Source of the DNA: Nymphaea colorata
Taxonomy: Eukaryota > Streptophyta > Magnoliopsida > Nymphaeales > Nymphaeaceae
Reading direction: 5' to 3'
NCBI RefSeq assembly: GCF_008831285.2
Contig: NC_045141.1
Location: forward strand, 22,660,742-22,724,741
DNA: 64,000 bases
Shown here: positions 11,869 to 23,514 of the stretch, one piece after another
Layout of the letters: every line of letters begins with the position of its first letter
How positions within the stretch are numbered: position 1 is the stretch's first letter
Notes under the pieces: generated by a model
Databases searched by the model: none
Seen by the model: the letters and a program-made list of their open reading frames with translations, nothing else
What the model was told of the DNA's origin: nothing
Program-made: the position numbers and the translations under genes

Positions 11869-13819
11869 GAATTATATTCATATGTTTCTCTTGGGAATTA
11901 TATTCATATGTGTGTCCGTTATTTCTTTTAGGGTTTTGCATTTTCACTTTTCTTACGCATGCAGTTTGAGTCATTACCTTTGTTGGTAGAGTTTGATTCA
12001 TGGCGTAATTTTATAATTGGGGTTTTCCTGTTGGGGCTTCTAATCTTCTTCTCTAAAACTTGGGGCTATGTGTTGGTTGGTGTTTGTAACTTTTTTAAAG
12101 CAAGTTGCTTGGTGATTAAATATGGCAATCTCCTGTCTCTCTCTCTCTCTCTCGATATTGTGGACGGCAACGATTGTGTTGATTAATGTTTGTAGCCTCT
12201 CTTGGGGGCCTTGTGATTTTAGCAATCTATCTTTATATAAAATGTTTGTAATCTTGTTTAAAACATGGGACTTTTTTGCTGATTGGTGATTCTAACCTTC
12301 TTTTGAAGAAAAGGGTTAGTGATTATATCCGTCTCTCTCGACATGTACTGCAGTAATGAACAACTACAGGTTTCGCTTGTTTAAGGTCAGTTTCCAAAAG
12401 GCTGACTTGGTAGTATTAAATTGACAACATGCGTTAAATTAATAAAGATGCAGTTGTGCTGTCAGAAAAGTAAAACCAATCAATAAAATTTCCGGTCGCG
12501 GTTGGTATGCAATTAGATGAAACTATTTGCTATCTTGAGGATCGAATCTAGTGAGCCATATATGCATGATATGATTGCAATGTCCCCCACAAATGCGGCT
12601 GTTTATAAGTGGACTTTCAGCCTGATGACATACATGCTTTTAATTCAAGCATATGTACTTTGAGCGGTTGACAGATTGCGCTAGTGCTTCGTTCAAACAT
12701 TTGAAGGAGAAGAATGAAAGCGTAGACCACAAAATGACTTAGAATTAGAGTTAGCAATGACATGACAGAAAGAGAAAACCAAAGACAGACCATATATGTC
12801 TCTAGGCTTTAAGTTTTGGGTGAACGAAAGCTGCCTGGGCACCGAAGTCTTCCTCCTTCCCTCCACCGGACCACCTACCTGAGTGGACCTACAATAAATC
12901 CAATGTCCTGAGTACATAACATTTCTTGGCTTCGTTCTGTTGAAACGTCGAGTTTGTGATTATTTGCTGTTTTATAATTGATCAAACGACTCCTCCTTGG
13001 AAGCATGTAGCCTTCGAGATACCGGAATCAACTTCAAATCCTAAGAGCCGTGAGTAGAATGTAAACTGCAATCTTCAAATTCTAAGACACGCTCTCAAGA
13101 TTTAAAGGTTAAATTGGAAGTGACGCTCATGACTTTTGGCCCCATTAATATTAAAATGAATGACTCAATGGCTTTTCACATGGTATCCCTTAATTAATAT
13201 AATTCAGCTCTAAATCATGATTTCGGACGAGAACCAACTTTAAATTTGGCTACCTCATCATGGACAAGACCTCCATTAAAATTTTCGAGATTACTTAATT
13301 TGAGAGAGATAGAGTTGTGGGCTATATGTGCATACACAGGGATGAATATGAGATTGGCATCCTCCGGGAAGGGTTAACATCTCTTGAACCATGAGCTTTG
13401 AATTTTATTCTCTCTGCCATAAATAGTTAGGCCAATCAAGTATTCACCCCAAACAAAGGATTGAATCTAATTTCTTCACTACCGGTACACTTTTGCTTAA
13501 ACTCATATTTCTTGACCTGCATAGATTGAACCAAAATTGTCGAAGCAGTTAGGCACGAGCTTCATTTAACTTTTCAACTGCCTAAACCTTAACAACTATT
13601 ACTTTGCAGTGGTGACGTTACTGCTATTGCTGCCGTCTCAGTGAGGATACTAAACAATGAGGAGATAAAGCCCATGGGCTTCTCTAAATCCCACGCTCAT
13701 GCTAACCAGTTAAGGCCATGTTGGGATCCTGACTATTCCTGTCCAAGAATGGATGTAGAATTCTGCAATAGCAAGGCCTGTACATCCTTTCAGTACGGTA
13801 ACCGGGATCACTTGGACAT
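11869..13819. other. Intergenic; no gene recognised
   Basis: Downstream region of the expansin-like gene, with a short CT run near 12,136-12,153. Reading frames here are short and resemble nothing known to me. Confidence 0.45.
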
Positions 13820-14061
13820 CTTTTGCGCTGAGTTCTCTAACCAGTTTAGCAGCAACCGTTGCAGTCATTCCATCATCTGTGTCACGCTGTGGATTGTATT
13901 CCACAACATCAGCAACAGCAACAACATCACCTTGCAGGTTGTGGCTGATGTTCAGTATATCCCTGAACGAGACCACCAGGCTCCACTCCAGGCGCAAATG
14001 CAGGATCCAGGCAGTCAATATCCAATGAGATGTAAACACCCTTTATACCTCCACCAAGTTT
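13820..14061 (-). pseudogene. Arginase (ureohydrolase) last-exon fragment, decayed
   Basis: The minus strand encodes the C-terminal part of plant mitochondrial arginase, the manganese enzyme that cleaves arginine to ornithine and urea. Recognisable blocks are KLGGGIKGVYISLDIDCLDP, AFAPG, EPGGL, SFRDIL, NLQGDVV, DVVEYNPQRDT, DGMTA and VAAKLVREL. The DxD metal motif is present. It is broken: three codons between APGV and EPGG are missing, two bases are lost after EPGGL and shift the frame, one codon is added in DVVAVAD, and the usual C-terminal stop is absent. The left border TTTACAG|AAACTTGG looks like the acceptor of the real last exon, so this is a genomic rather than a retrocopied fragment. 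No other arginase exon was found nearby. Confidence 0.8.
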
Positions 14062-15903
14062 CTGTAAACACGGGGGTGAAAGTTATGTATGCAAGGTTCC
14101 GTTCTTTTCAGTAAGGGTGCAAATTGTGCAAGCATATGATTCAAAGTGAAGTTCTAATGTTAAATATACACTCCATTTGAAACTTTAGAGTGGTGAAATA
14201 CTGGTCTTTGTGACACTAAACAAACTAAATAGCCGTCAGCTGTACCCGGGTTCCTTTTATTGTCTAGTGATGGGGGGAACAAAGTTTTTTGGATGTGGCA
14301 TTGGATAGCGAGATGTTTAGCCTTAGATAACCTTAACCAGAATGGTCTTGGAATCATCCACAAGGCCGAGGATGCATGCCCCAATATTAGCTCTAAATTT
14401 GTACTTGGAGGCTTTAAGCCAGTCAAATTAGGCGTGTAACGACCTAACCCACTCTTTTACTAATGACTCGAGCCCACGAGTGGGTCGAGTTGTTACACAG
14501 GCCCTTGGTTTGAAAAATCCTAACCTGCCCCCCTATTAGTTTTAATTTGAACTCCAAAAAAGCTAAGAACTAAGACAATCAACTACTTTAACAACGTCTT
14601 TTATAAACTCTTAAAGATCCATCAAACTCTTTAACACTCTTTAACACGTGACTAAATTTTTTAGGTATTACAAGACAAACTTGAACATTATTTCTATCAT
14701 TCAGAATTAATGTGACATTCTAAAGCTTTTCCTGCACACAAAAAGGTGTAATCATGAAAAGATCTCCATGAAGGGATTAACATCACAGTCATGCTGTTCT
14801 TCAAAAAGGCAAGGGAGTGCATGCATGGTCTAATATACTCTACCCTGAAATTCCCGCTTGGAAAGTTGTACCAGGCACGTTTAGGCAAACTCTAGTGCAA
14901 AATTCACTCCTCTTTTCCCGAAAAGTTTTGCACCATTGCACGTATGGGGCTCCTCAAGCTTGGATGAATTCTGAGCTTGTCTGTGCTATGACTATATAAG
15001 GGCAGGTTTTTATCTTGCAGTGAGGGGGTCAATGTGTTAAACAGAGAAAGAACTATGTAGAGACATGCTTGTGCGTCACATGAGCATGTTGAACACAGGT
15101 CCATCTCTGTTCGGTTCGTCGATATTTTCAGAAAAGAAACTAAAATGTTTAGAAAAAGAAGGACGGGTTTTTCAATTTCTGATGTTTATATAAAAAACCA
15201 AAAAGTAAAAATTATGTTTTTTTCGATTTTTTTTTCCTAAACGTTGAGAAGTAAACATTCTAAACAATGAATCTTCGCAAAGACATCCTCAACATTTGCT
15301 TGCATAAAAAAAACACGTCTAAACGAAGATTTCTTTCGTTTAAATTGCTGTTTCGTTTGGTGGTATCACAAAAAAATAAATTTTCTTCATGTATCCAATT
15401 CACGGTAGTCGCGTCTCCTTCAGCAACCCGCCGTCTCCTACAGCGCCGAGAGGTGACACTGTGCTCCTCTCTCTCTCTCTCTCTCCGTGCGTGTGAAGGT
15501 TTAGTGGCAGTTTCTGTCTCAATTTTTCCTATGAATGCTTGACACAATGTGCAATACGTTTTCATTTGTTCCTTTTTTTGCCAATAAATGCTTGTGTTTT
15601 GGATTATCTTTGTGTTTGTGAAATCCTCGCGTCCATCTGTGTCTGCCGAATTCCTTTCTGGCCGAACGCCTCCTTTCTCGGCGCCTCCTTTCTCAGCTTC
15701 CTTCTTCAATCTTTTCAAGGTGCTGCCATACCATGTAGTTGCTATAGAATATACCCAACGCTGTAATTACATCCACTGTGCCGCTGGATTCAACCGTGAA
15801 GACCCTAACCGCTGACTATAACTAAAATAAGCATTGCTCCCAATGGTCGTCCATGTACATAGGTTGTGATTTTCTTCTGCGAAAATGTATCGACCAAAAC
15901 TCT
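14062..15903. other. Intergenic; no gene recognised
   Basis: Short unrelated frames only, plus a CT microsatellite near 15,465-15,485. No further arginase sequence was found on the minus strand above 14,061. Confidence 0.4.
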
Positions 15904-16080
15904 GGAAGAAGGAGAAAGAGGGTCCATGCTTGTATTCTGAAAATCTGTGGTCTCCTGCCTAAAGTGAGACTAGGAAGCCTTGTTATCTTCCTCTCGTCTA
16001 CTTGGTGGTCGAATTCATGATCATGTGGTTCAAAGGATGCGCTTAAAGTGTTTGAAGGAATGCATACAAGTGGAATATTT
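15904..16080 (+). pseudogene. Possible PPR-protein gene relic
   Basis: Two neighbouring pieces in different frames read like pentatricopeptide-repeat motifs: RVHACILK followed by LLPKVRLGSLVIFL (about 15,919-15,993), and KDALKVFEGMHTSGI (about 16,033-16,077). This is the order expected of PLS-type PPR proteins, which edit or process organelle RNA. The frame changes between the pieces and stops soon after, so no functional gene remains. The match rests on motif resemblance only. Confidence 0.4.
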
Positions 16081-17388
16081 GCTCGTGGATTGTGATGATG
16101 GCTCCTATGCACAAGGAATCGTGGGATAGGTGGACGCAGTTGGTTTACAGTAAGCGCCAATTGAACTCATTGGAGAAAAATGCTCATTCTGAAATGGAGG
16201 GTAAAGCCTGCCAAGTATTTGATACATAACAATGAAAAACGGTGGCCAGCTCTAGCGGACAACCAACGGCATTTACCGAAGGCCACTGACCCGCTACACC
16301 AAGCTGCGGAAGGCTCTCGGAATTCCCTTTTCTGGGAAGAGTATTCAATTGGTTGTTAGAAGCTAAGTCGTGAAATTTCATATCTTAGAAGCCTGTTGTT
16401 TATAAATTATAATATGGATGTTTTGGTTTGTTACGAGCAATCCAAACAATAACCTTCAGATAACTAGGTTGCTAGATTAGTGCATTTCAGATACCATCCA
16501 AGCAAGAAATATCCATTTTAGGAATCGATAGCTGAGTTTTACTCCAGTCTCCACGTTTTGGGAGAGCAGGATTTTCGAGCTTGTCGTGCACAGAGGTTTT
16601 CATTGCAGTGTTTTTCTTGGGGTCATTTGGGAGGCTGAACATATAAGCTCCCAAGCATTTTCTTTCATCACACAATCAGCACACACTTATTTCACTTGTT
16701 TAGAGTCAATTTTGCATGATCTAACAGAACCCTCCAAGTGGAGAACCAAGTGTTCTATAATGCATTAAAACAACGCATGGTTGTGCTGATTCTCATGAAA
16801 TACACCTCAGAGGGTGCCTGTTGGTATACTTAATTACAGGTCATATTTAGCCAGTTGGTTTGCTTAATTTTTCTTTTAGTTTGTTTGGGTTGCTACACGT
16901 GCTCCACGTTGCTTATAAATACTTCATGATTATGGTATCTTGCTTCCTGTTCATTGGATTTCAAGTGGCCAGAATCGTTTGTGCCAATAAAATTGTCAAA
17001 AGGCAATTCTTGGAACTTGGGTAGAGTAAAATGTTACATCTCAAGTAAACGTTTCCGAATTGTTGGCAGATCTGAATATTGAAGATCTTGGAGAATTTCT
17101 GTGGTAATGAACTGCAGAAAATAAAAAATGCACCATTGTTGTTGTCATTGTTATAAATTGCCTTGCTCAGCTGCAATTGCAATTTCTTCCATTCCAATAC
17201 ATTTCATAAGATCTGTTCTTGTAAAATTTATTTCTGAACCCATTCAAGCTAGGTCCTAATATTGTTGGTCTAATGGTCTGTATCCCATTCCTTTCTTGTA
17301 GATGTGCAGACCCATAAAATATTGAAATACTAGAGCTAGTTGCAGCGGACAATCTGTAAGACATCAATTCAATTGTGGTTATTTAAAG
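16081..17388. other. Upstream region of the LYR gene
   Basis: No coding sequence recognised. It probably carries the promoter and perhaps untranslated leader exons of the LYR-motif gene at 17,389. Confidence 0.35.
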
Positions 17389-17649
17389 ATGGTGAAGGGT
17401 TTGGTTTGGGCAACAGCAGAAGATTTGGCAAGAAATCGACCAGCCATTCTCTCTCTCTACCGGCAGATCCTTCGTTGTCTGAACTCCCCAAAGCTTCCAC
17501 TAACTTTAGCAGCACGGCTAGCTAAAAAGGGAGAGGCAAGGGCCATCTTCTTGCTCGCTTCTGAAGAGCGGTCCCTCCACAACATTGCAGATCTCATGGA
17601 TGCGGGTGAGTACACAATTTCCCTTCTTCAAAAAGGTGAAGTGCCGTGA
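17389..17649 (+). CDS. LYR-motif (Complex1_LYR family) protein, single exon
   Basis: An intact 86-residue protein of the Complex1_LYR family, close from memory to Arabidopsis At2g39725. LYR proteins are small helical mitochondrial factors that bind acyl carrier protein and help Fe-S cluster delivery or respiratory-complex assembly; the partner of this member is unknown to me. Visible features are the signature SLYRQILR with LYR at residues 23-25, the basic stretch AARLAKKGEARAIF with the conserved Phe at residue 54, and a C-terminal helix SEERSLHNIADLMDAGEY. The start MVKGLVWATAEDLARNR matches the plant family start. No cleavable presequence is obvious, as is usual for LYR proteins. No intron interrupts the coding part. 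Confidence 0.85.
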   Translation: MVKGLVWATAEDLARNRPAILSLYRQILRCLNSPKLPLTLAARLAKKGEARAIFLLASEERSLHNIADLMDAGEYTISLLQKGEVP

Positions 17650-19659
17650 AGATGCACCAACTTATGTATTTCTAGATTGCTGCCCAACCTGAGAAACTCA
17701 ATACTACAAGGTTTTATTGTTCATGCTATATGTTCGTTCTATAAGAAACTCATGGCCGTCAAACAGTTAGCCGAACCTGTAACATTTCAATGAGGAACTT
17801 TTGTCTAAATGTGTACTTCGGAACTTTTGTCTAAATGCATAGTCGTTCTTGTATCTCCCTTCTGCCTTTCTTTCCTTTTAATTTCTAATCTGCCTTATAT
17901 CTGAAAAGTGTGTCCAAGGGGCACCTGAGCATTTGAATTTTCATCGTTAATTCCACTTAATGTTCATTCAAACTTGGTTTCAATGGCACCTTTGTAGTTC
18001 AAAATTGATAAGCACATTGAAGCCAATTTTTTCTGTTCTATAGAAGTAACTCGTGAACGTCACACAGTGCAAAAGGATCACTTATTTTTTATCTTTCAGC
18101 CCAATAGCCCAACACACCCTCATTAACTAGTAAATAAAATTTTGGGGCTCTCCATCAATGAATTAGAGAGAGAGAGGGAGAGATGCATGTTTGTTTCATT
18201 TAATATTCGAAATTTCGAAATGCTTAAGCAATAACAAGGATGGTCTTTCCAATAATAAGTTTAGGATAAATAATGAGAATCTGACTTTTTTTACAAAAAA
18301 GGTGTCAACCTTTCAGTGAAATAACAAAATATGCTTATTTTTTTCAAAAATGTATATTTAACCACCTGTTGGTGTAGAATACATAAAGTTTAGGATAAAT
18401 AATGAGAATCTGACTTTTTTTTACAAAAAACATGTCAACCTTTCAGTGAAATAACAAAATATGTTTATTTTTTTCAAAAATGTTTATTTAACCACCTATT
18501 GGTGTAGAATACATATCCTAACTGAAGCCTTGACACGTAAAAAAATTCAAACGCGTTCATGTTTTCGGTTATTCCTTGAGAAGTTAAAAAATGCTTGCTT
18601 CTGTGGAATACTCGATGGCCATTTTCATGGCGTACAAGGAGCTGAGATCTTCCAAGATTTATAACCCAGTAGATGTTTTTATTTCTTTTCTTTCCTTCTT
18701 CTTTCTAAATCATGAATTCGTCAAAAGATCGAGACTGAAAAAAAACCAATTCCCTCAAGAAGAAAGAGCTCCACAAATCCAGCCAAAGAGGGAAATGGTA
18801 GAACCGATCTTGAACGCCGCCAGGGCGGCGGTCAGTCAGTCTTCATTACCTGTCCTCTTCAAGACTCGCCCATTTGTTGGAACTTGTGTTTGTTCTCCAT
18901 GGTGGTGGTGGAGGAACTCTGACGGCATTGAAGTTTCCAAAGGACCTGCACATGGCTTGCTTTCCGCTTTCCTTAACAATCCAAAAGTTGCTTAACAATC
19001 CAAAACTTGCCCTTCGTTGCATGGGAGTGGGGCCAAGATTTTTTCGGGCCAAATGATCCGCGGGTTGAGCCATGGGCCAAAAGAAGCGACCGGTAAGGCC
19101 AAGAAGAGCGACTGGTCGGGCCAAACTAAAAAAAAATTGACTTTTTCAATATAAAAAAAATTTTTCCTTGCGCTCAGGCGAGCCCCCCTCCCTCTGCCCA
19201 AGCCGTCAAAAATATTGATTCACCTCAGAGTTACGGCAACTTGGAGTGACCAATTTTTTTTTCAATCAATAGTAATTTATCGGCTATGAGGGTTGCACAA
19301 AAGAGTCAAACCACTCCAGATGAGCACCCATCCCTAAAATGAGAGAGAGCTGAATGCCCCACCCTCTCATTCAATCATCCCAAGATATTAGACATACTTT
19401 TAAAGCCTCTGTTATGTTTCAACTTGTATGTTAATGCCCTCTTTTTTGCAATACATGAAGTTGATGTCACGTGAACTCGTAATATGAAAACTGTGTATCA
19501 AAGGGTCGAGTAGCCCCATATTGACTTTGTATAAGCTCAGTTCACGGTTGGCTTGTCTTTTAAATGAATTGATTTTGAGCCTAGAGGTGGCTTGCCTATA
19601 GCTGAGTTTGAGTCAGGTCAGCGGCTCGCTTAAACTAACCACCTGTTCGCTTAAACTAA
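17650..19659. other. Intergenic with a tandem duplication
   Basis: Downstream of the LYR gene. It contains the 129-bp tandem duplication at 18,257-18,514. The last 60 bases show a 20-base tandem duplication (GCTTAAACTAACCACCTGTT) abutting the MITE at 19,660. No gene recognised. Confidence 0.4.
18257..18514. repeat. Two-copy tandem repeat, unit about 129 bp
   Basis: A unit starting AAGTTTAGGATAAATAATGA and ending GGTGTAGAATACATA occurs twice head to tail, at about 18,257-18,385 and 18,386-18,514, with only a handful of differences. The closeness suggests a recent local duplication. No coding content. Confidence 0.85.
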
Positions 19660-20339
19660 CCACCTGTTTGGATGGAGAAAAACGAAGAAAACGAAAGGAA
19701 ATGTTAAAAGCAAAGTTTGGATGCTATGGAATGGAAATGAAAAAAGAAAAAAGAGAAGGATTTCTTAATGTATTTTTAATTCCTAAAAAAATGGAGAGGT
19801 TGAAAAGAAAAAAAAAAGTATTACATCTTGCTACGGATATTGCCCTCTAACAATACCATAGTTAGAATCTAAGCTATTCCCTTGCTCTCTCCCTCTCTTT
19901 TTCTCTAGTTTTAGCCGAAGACGATCAAATAACTTTTTAAAATAATTTAACTTCATAATTGGTAAAATTGTTTTTCATGTGGTGATCATGTTTGATATGG
20001 TCTAGCAAACTATAGTGATAAAATATTTAAAAATCATGTCAAAAAAACAAAAATATACAAAAATAAATAACATAAAAATGAAGCTAAATGTAAAATAGTT
20101 CTTTTAGAAATTTGACATGTAGCACGCTTAAATTGGGTCATATAATCGAATAAAAAATACTTTTACTTGGATAATAAGTTCTAGAGTAAACCAACTGAAA
20201 TTTTTTCTTTCTTTTTCTTTATATTCCAATAAGCTTTTATAATTAGCGTTTTCCTTCCTTTTTTTTTCCCCTTTTAGATCCCTTTTTTTTTTTTTTCTTT
20301 CATTCATTTTCCTCCCTTTCCCTCCATCCAAACACGGCC
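19660..20339. mobile_element. Tourist-like (PIF/Harbinger) MITE, nested
   Basis: A 680-bp element with ends CCACCTGTTTGGATGGAG and, reverse-complemented from the right, GGCCGTGTTTGGATGGAG, flanked on both sides by TAA (19,657-19,659 and 20,340-20,342). A three-base TWA duplication and a TIR with TGTTTGG are marks of Tourist-like elements. The interior is purine-rich on one side and pyrimidine-rich on the other and encodes no transposase. It sits inside older repeat-like sequence rich in GCTCG and GACTCGGCTC words, so it is a nested insertion. Confidence 0.65.
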
Positions 20340-20356
20340 TAAGGTGAGGTTGACTC

Positions 20357-20424
20357 GGCTCATTAAATGTTCATATGTATTAAATTGAGCTCCACTTGGC
20401 TCATTAAATGTTCATATGTATTAG
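20357..20424. repeat. Short direct repeat beside the MITE
   Basis: GGCTCATTAAATGTTCATAT followed by GTATTA occurs at 20,357 and again at 20,398, a 41-base period. It belongs to the older repeat that received the Tourist-like element. Confidence 0.7.
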
Positions 20425-21512
20425 CAGCGACGATCTAATGAAGTCCTTAAGTGTTGTATGGAATAAACATTTTTCATCTATCACAATCTTTGAGTAAGAA
20501 ATAATCCGACCGAATCTGTTCCCAAGTATCAGCCAGCATAGCAAAGACTGCAAGATCACATAATAAAAGAGGGGAATGCAATTTGGAACATGACACCTAA
20601 TCCGTTGAGCGCAGTTCAAAAGCTACCCAACTTATTAGAAGCTTATCAAATCCTCATGCTGATGTTTCCGGAGAAAAATAGAAAATTGAAGGAAGATGTA
20701 TAATTTACACCTGAGTTTCTAGCACAGTTAAAAAAGCAATATATGTTTTTGAAGTTTTTCAGATACCAACCATGGATTTTTTGTCTTCAGAAGAAGACCC
20801 AAGGAGCTTTCTAGTGTTGTAGAGTTTACTATTACCCACGGGCTTAGCATCCAGAGTTCGTTCTTGGCATAATCGAGGTAGTTCTCCGCTCATTTTCAGA
20901 TTACAGAATCCAAAAATGAGAGTAGTTACCTCGACAAACTTTTTCCTACAGCCTCGACTTGCGCTCAAAAACTTTTTCATCTTTATCGCCAAAATCAGGC
21001 GGTTTCTCGTTTACCTGCAACCAACCATCAGGTTTCTTTCAGCTAAAAATATCAGTCGGTGGGATGGTGACCGCTGCCCATGACTGCAGAAAATGAGGCC
21101 TTACGGACACCAACAGCCATCAATACAGAAGAGGTATGGTCCATAGTCTTTCAGCTCCTTCTTTGATGAAAGACACAACTGAAATTGGGAACCCTTCTGC
21201 TATCAAAACCTCATGAATGGTTGCCCTTGGAGTCGGGAACTACAGGGAGGAGGTAATGAAGACACGATAGAGAAGGGAGTCGACACTGGTGCTGGCGTAA
21301 GCTCTGTTTGAAGTCAATTCCGGCAGAAATATCATCTGTACAAGGGAAAGGAAAAAAAGATCATCAGTACATAGTCCAGAGTCAGAGAGGGCCTTACAGA
21401 ACCTCATCCTTCTTCTCCCCAACACTCACGCAGACCCGGCACCAACACGTTTGATAAGAAGGCACTCCTCCCTTCTTTGAGGAAAGAAAGAAGAGAGGCG
21501 GTAAGGATTGGA
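20425..21512. other. Promoter side of lipid-transfer-type gene A
   Basis: No coding sequence recognised. Frames here are short and lack family resemblance. Confidence 0.35.
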
Positions 21513-21524
21513 ATGAGAAGGGAG

Positions 21525-23514
21525 ATGGAGGGGGGAGCAGGAGGAAGAACCATGCTGGTGATGATGGTGGTGGCGGCGACGATGGTGGCATCCCACATTG
21601 GAGGGGTCGGAGGGCAGACGCAGGAGGACTGTGCTGCGAAGCTGATCCCCTGCATGGATGCCGTCAACAACACGTCGATGAAGCCGGGGAAAGAATGCTG
21701 TAGCGCCCTCGGCGACGCCATCAAGAACGAGCTGAAGTGCCTCTGTGCTCTCTACAACAGCTCGGGTATCCTAGAGAACTTGAAGGTCAACAAGACTCGG
21801 GCTCTCGAGATCCCCGGGTTGTGTGGACTCTCCAACGACCTCAGTCATTGCAGCTCTGGTATAGTTTCTTTTTTGAGGTTTTATTAGATGAAGATGAAGA
21901 TGAAGATGAACATGCTCTGCTCTCTCTCTACTGAATCTCTGGTGCTCTCGTTTGTCTTTGTAGCGGCATCTGTCCCCTCTCCACTTTCTCCGGAGACGCC
22001 AACTTCATCTCCAGGTTCTCTCTCTCTCTCTCCCTCCCTCTCTCTGTGTGGTGTGGCCTGAAATTTGAGTGGGAACCATGAAAAATGGGGGACAAGTTTC
22101 TGTTTTTTGTTCTTGATTGTCCGACAAATTGAGGGGAGGAGTGACGGTCCCATCACGTTATAAATTGGTCTTGAACTCGTTCTCTTCAGTAAAGCAGCAG
22201 CTGTAGCAGCAGGCCAGCAACCTTCTGCGGATGAGAAGCTTCTGGAACCTCTGGTTTTTCTCAACATTTTAGATCCCAAGAAACCACTCTTATCGATCAA
22301 CCGAAAACAGATAGTGAATGTCAGCGATGATGAAGGCGGTGCTAGCAGGAGACAGCTAAAGCAGTAATGGCTTTAGATTTAATTCTAGGGGCAGAGTAGT
22401 TGGTTATTTCTGTCCAGACTGCAACCATAAATAGCATTCAAAGTCTCTTAATTAATGCGATATGTATCACACGAAATGACTGCCATTGACGTTTTCTCCG
22501 GTAAATAAATAATTACAGTGAAAAAGGTTAGAAGCCCGGAAGCTGCGATCGGCTACTGACCTGTTAAGGAGTAGTAGAGAAGAAGATTGAAGTTCAACCT
22601 CCTACCTGGTTGATCCAAGCTTAACAAGTCTCCAAACCCGCATTGGGACACGAATTATGGGATTGCAGAGTCATTGTTTATGTCATACCAAAAAAAAAAA
22701 AACTTTCTTAGTTTTTTATTGGTGAGGTTTTTCTTGGATATTTTGTGGTAAAATTATTTTTTTTGAAAAAATGTAAGAAAAAAATTCTGAGTTTCTTATT
22801 AGTTAAAAATACAAGAAAGAAAAAACTAATAACTATTATATTGCATTTAGGAGCTCACATTAAATGCATTAAAACAAGAGAAAATACATAAATAAAAAAT
22901 CACTATAAATTGCAATGAATTGATTTTTAACTTTTTTTTTGTTTTCCAAATATGGCAAGGGAAGAAGAAGAGAAGAGGGATTCCTTCTTTACATCATCCC
23001 CATCTGCTAGTCAAGGCTTCTGCAAACCTATCAGTCTTAGTGTGTAGAAAACTGAGCCATCTTTCTTGGCTTCATGTAAAATTGACAATTGCATGTACAG
23101 GTGGGTGACGGGTGCCCGGCTCGATCGGGCCTAGGTTCAGGCTCCAAAAATGGTTCGGGTCGACCTGATAAGTTTTTAATATTTTTTTATTATAACCAGG
23201 CCGAACTGGAACAAGCCCGAGCTCTGGTTTCGGGCAGTAGGCCAGCCCAGGCTCGACTCTTATCGGGCCGAGCCGATGGCCAGACCTATTTGCATGGCCT
23301 TGCAGTTTTAGCGCGATGAGCATTCTTTGGCATGATTTACCTTGTTAATGGCAGCTAAGAAGAACTGCTCTTACCATTTGCTACTGTCACTCTAATGGGG
23401 TTTCTTATTGACACAGGTTCAGGTAAGCAGATCAATGGAGCTTTGAGGATAACATGGTCGTTAAAGCCATTGTGGACGCTTGGTTTTCTCTGGATGTCGC
23501 TCAATATGGCATGA
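21525..23514 (+). CDS. GPI-anchored lipid-transfer-type protein (8-Cys), copy A
   Basis: A non-specific lipid transfer protein of the GPI-anchored type (LTPG/xylogen-like, YLS3 kin), expected on the outer face of the plasma membrane or in the wall, where such proteins bind or move lipids for cuticle and defence. Exons 21525-21858, 21964-22014 and 23417-23514 give 160 residues. After a signal peptide (MLVMMVVAATMVAS) the eight-cysteine pattern is C-6-C-14-CC-12-C-1-C-25-C-8-C. Exon 2 is Ser/Pro-rich (PSPLSPETPTSSP), likely glycosylated; exon 3 ends in a hydrophobic tail (KPLWTLGFLWMSLNMA) fitting GPI-anchor processing. Both introns are phase 1, as in copy B. The ATG at 21,513 is also in frame and would add four residues; 21,525 was chosen as nearer the signal peptide. 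Intron 2 (1.4 kb) holds a repeat. Confidence 0.85.
23096..23288. mobile_element. Possible hAT-like short element in intron 2 of copy A
   Basis: A 193-bp GC-rich block with imperfect inverted ends (left TACAGGTGGGTGACGGG, right reverse-complemented TAGGTCTGGCCATCGG) and an almost exact 8-bp flank, ATTGCATG and TTTGCATG. The interior is made of CCCGG and TCGGGC words like those at positions 1-110. Size and flank suggest a non-autonomous hAT relative; one mismatch in the flank leaves doubt. Confidence 0.45.

Noticed and set aside
13641-14114. A 157-codon plus-strand frame
   Set aside because: Antisense to the arginase fragment; the minus-strand reading gives clear arginase motifs and the plus-strand one gives none.
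15260-15718. A 152-codon minus-strand frame rich in Arg and Glu
   Set aside because: Low complexity, partly produced by a CT microsatellite, with no recognisable domain.
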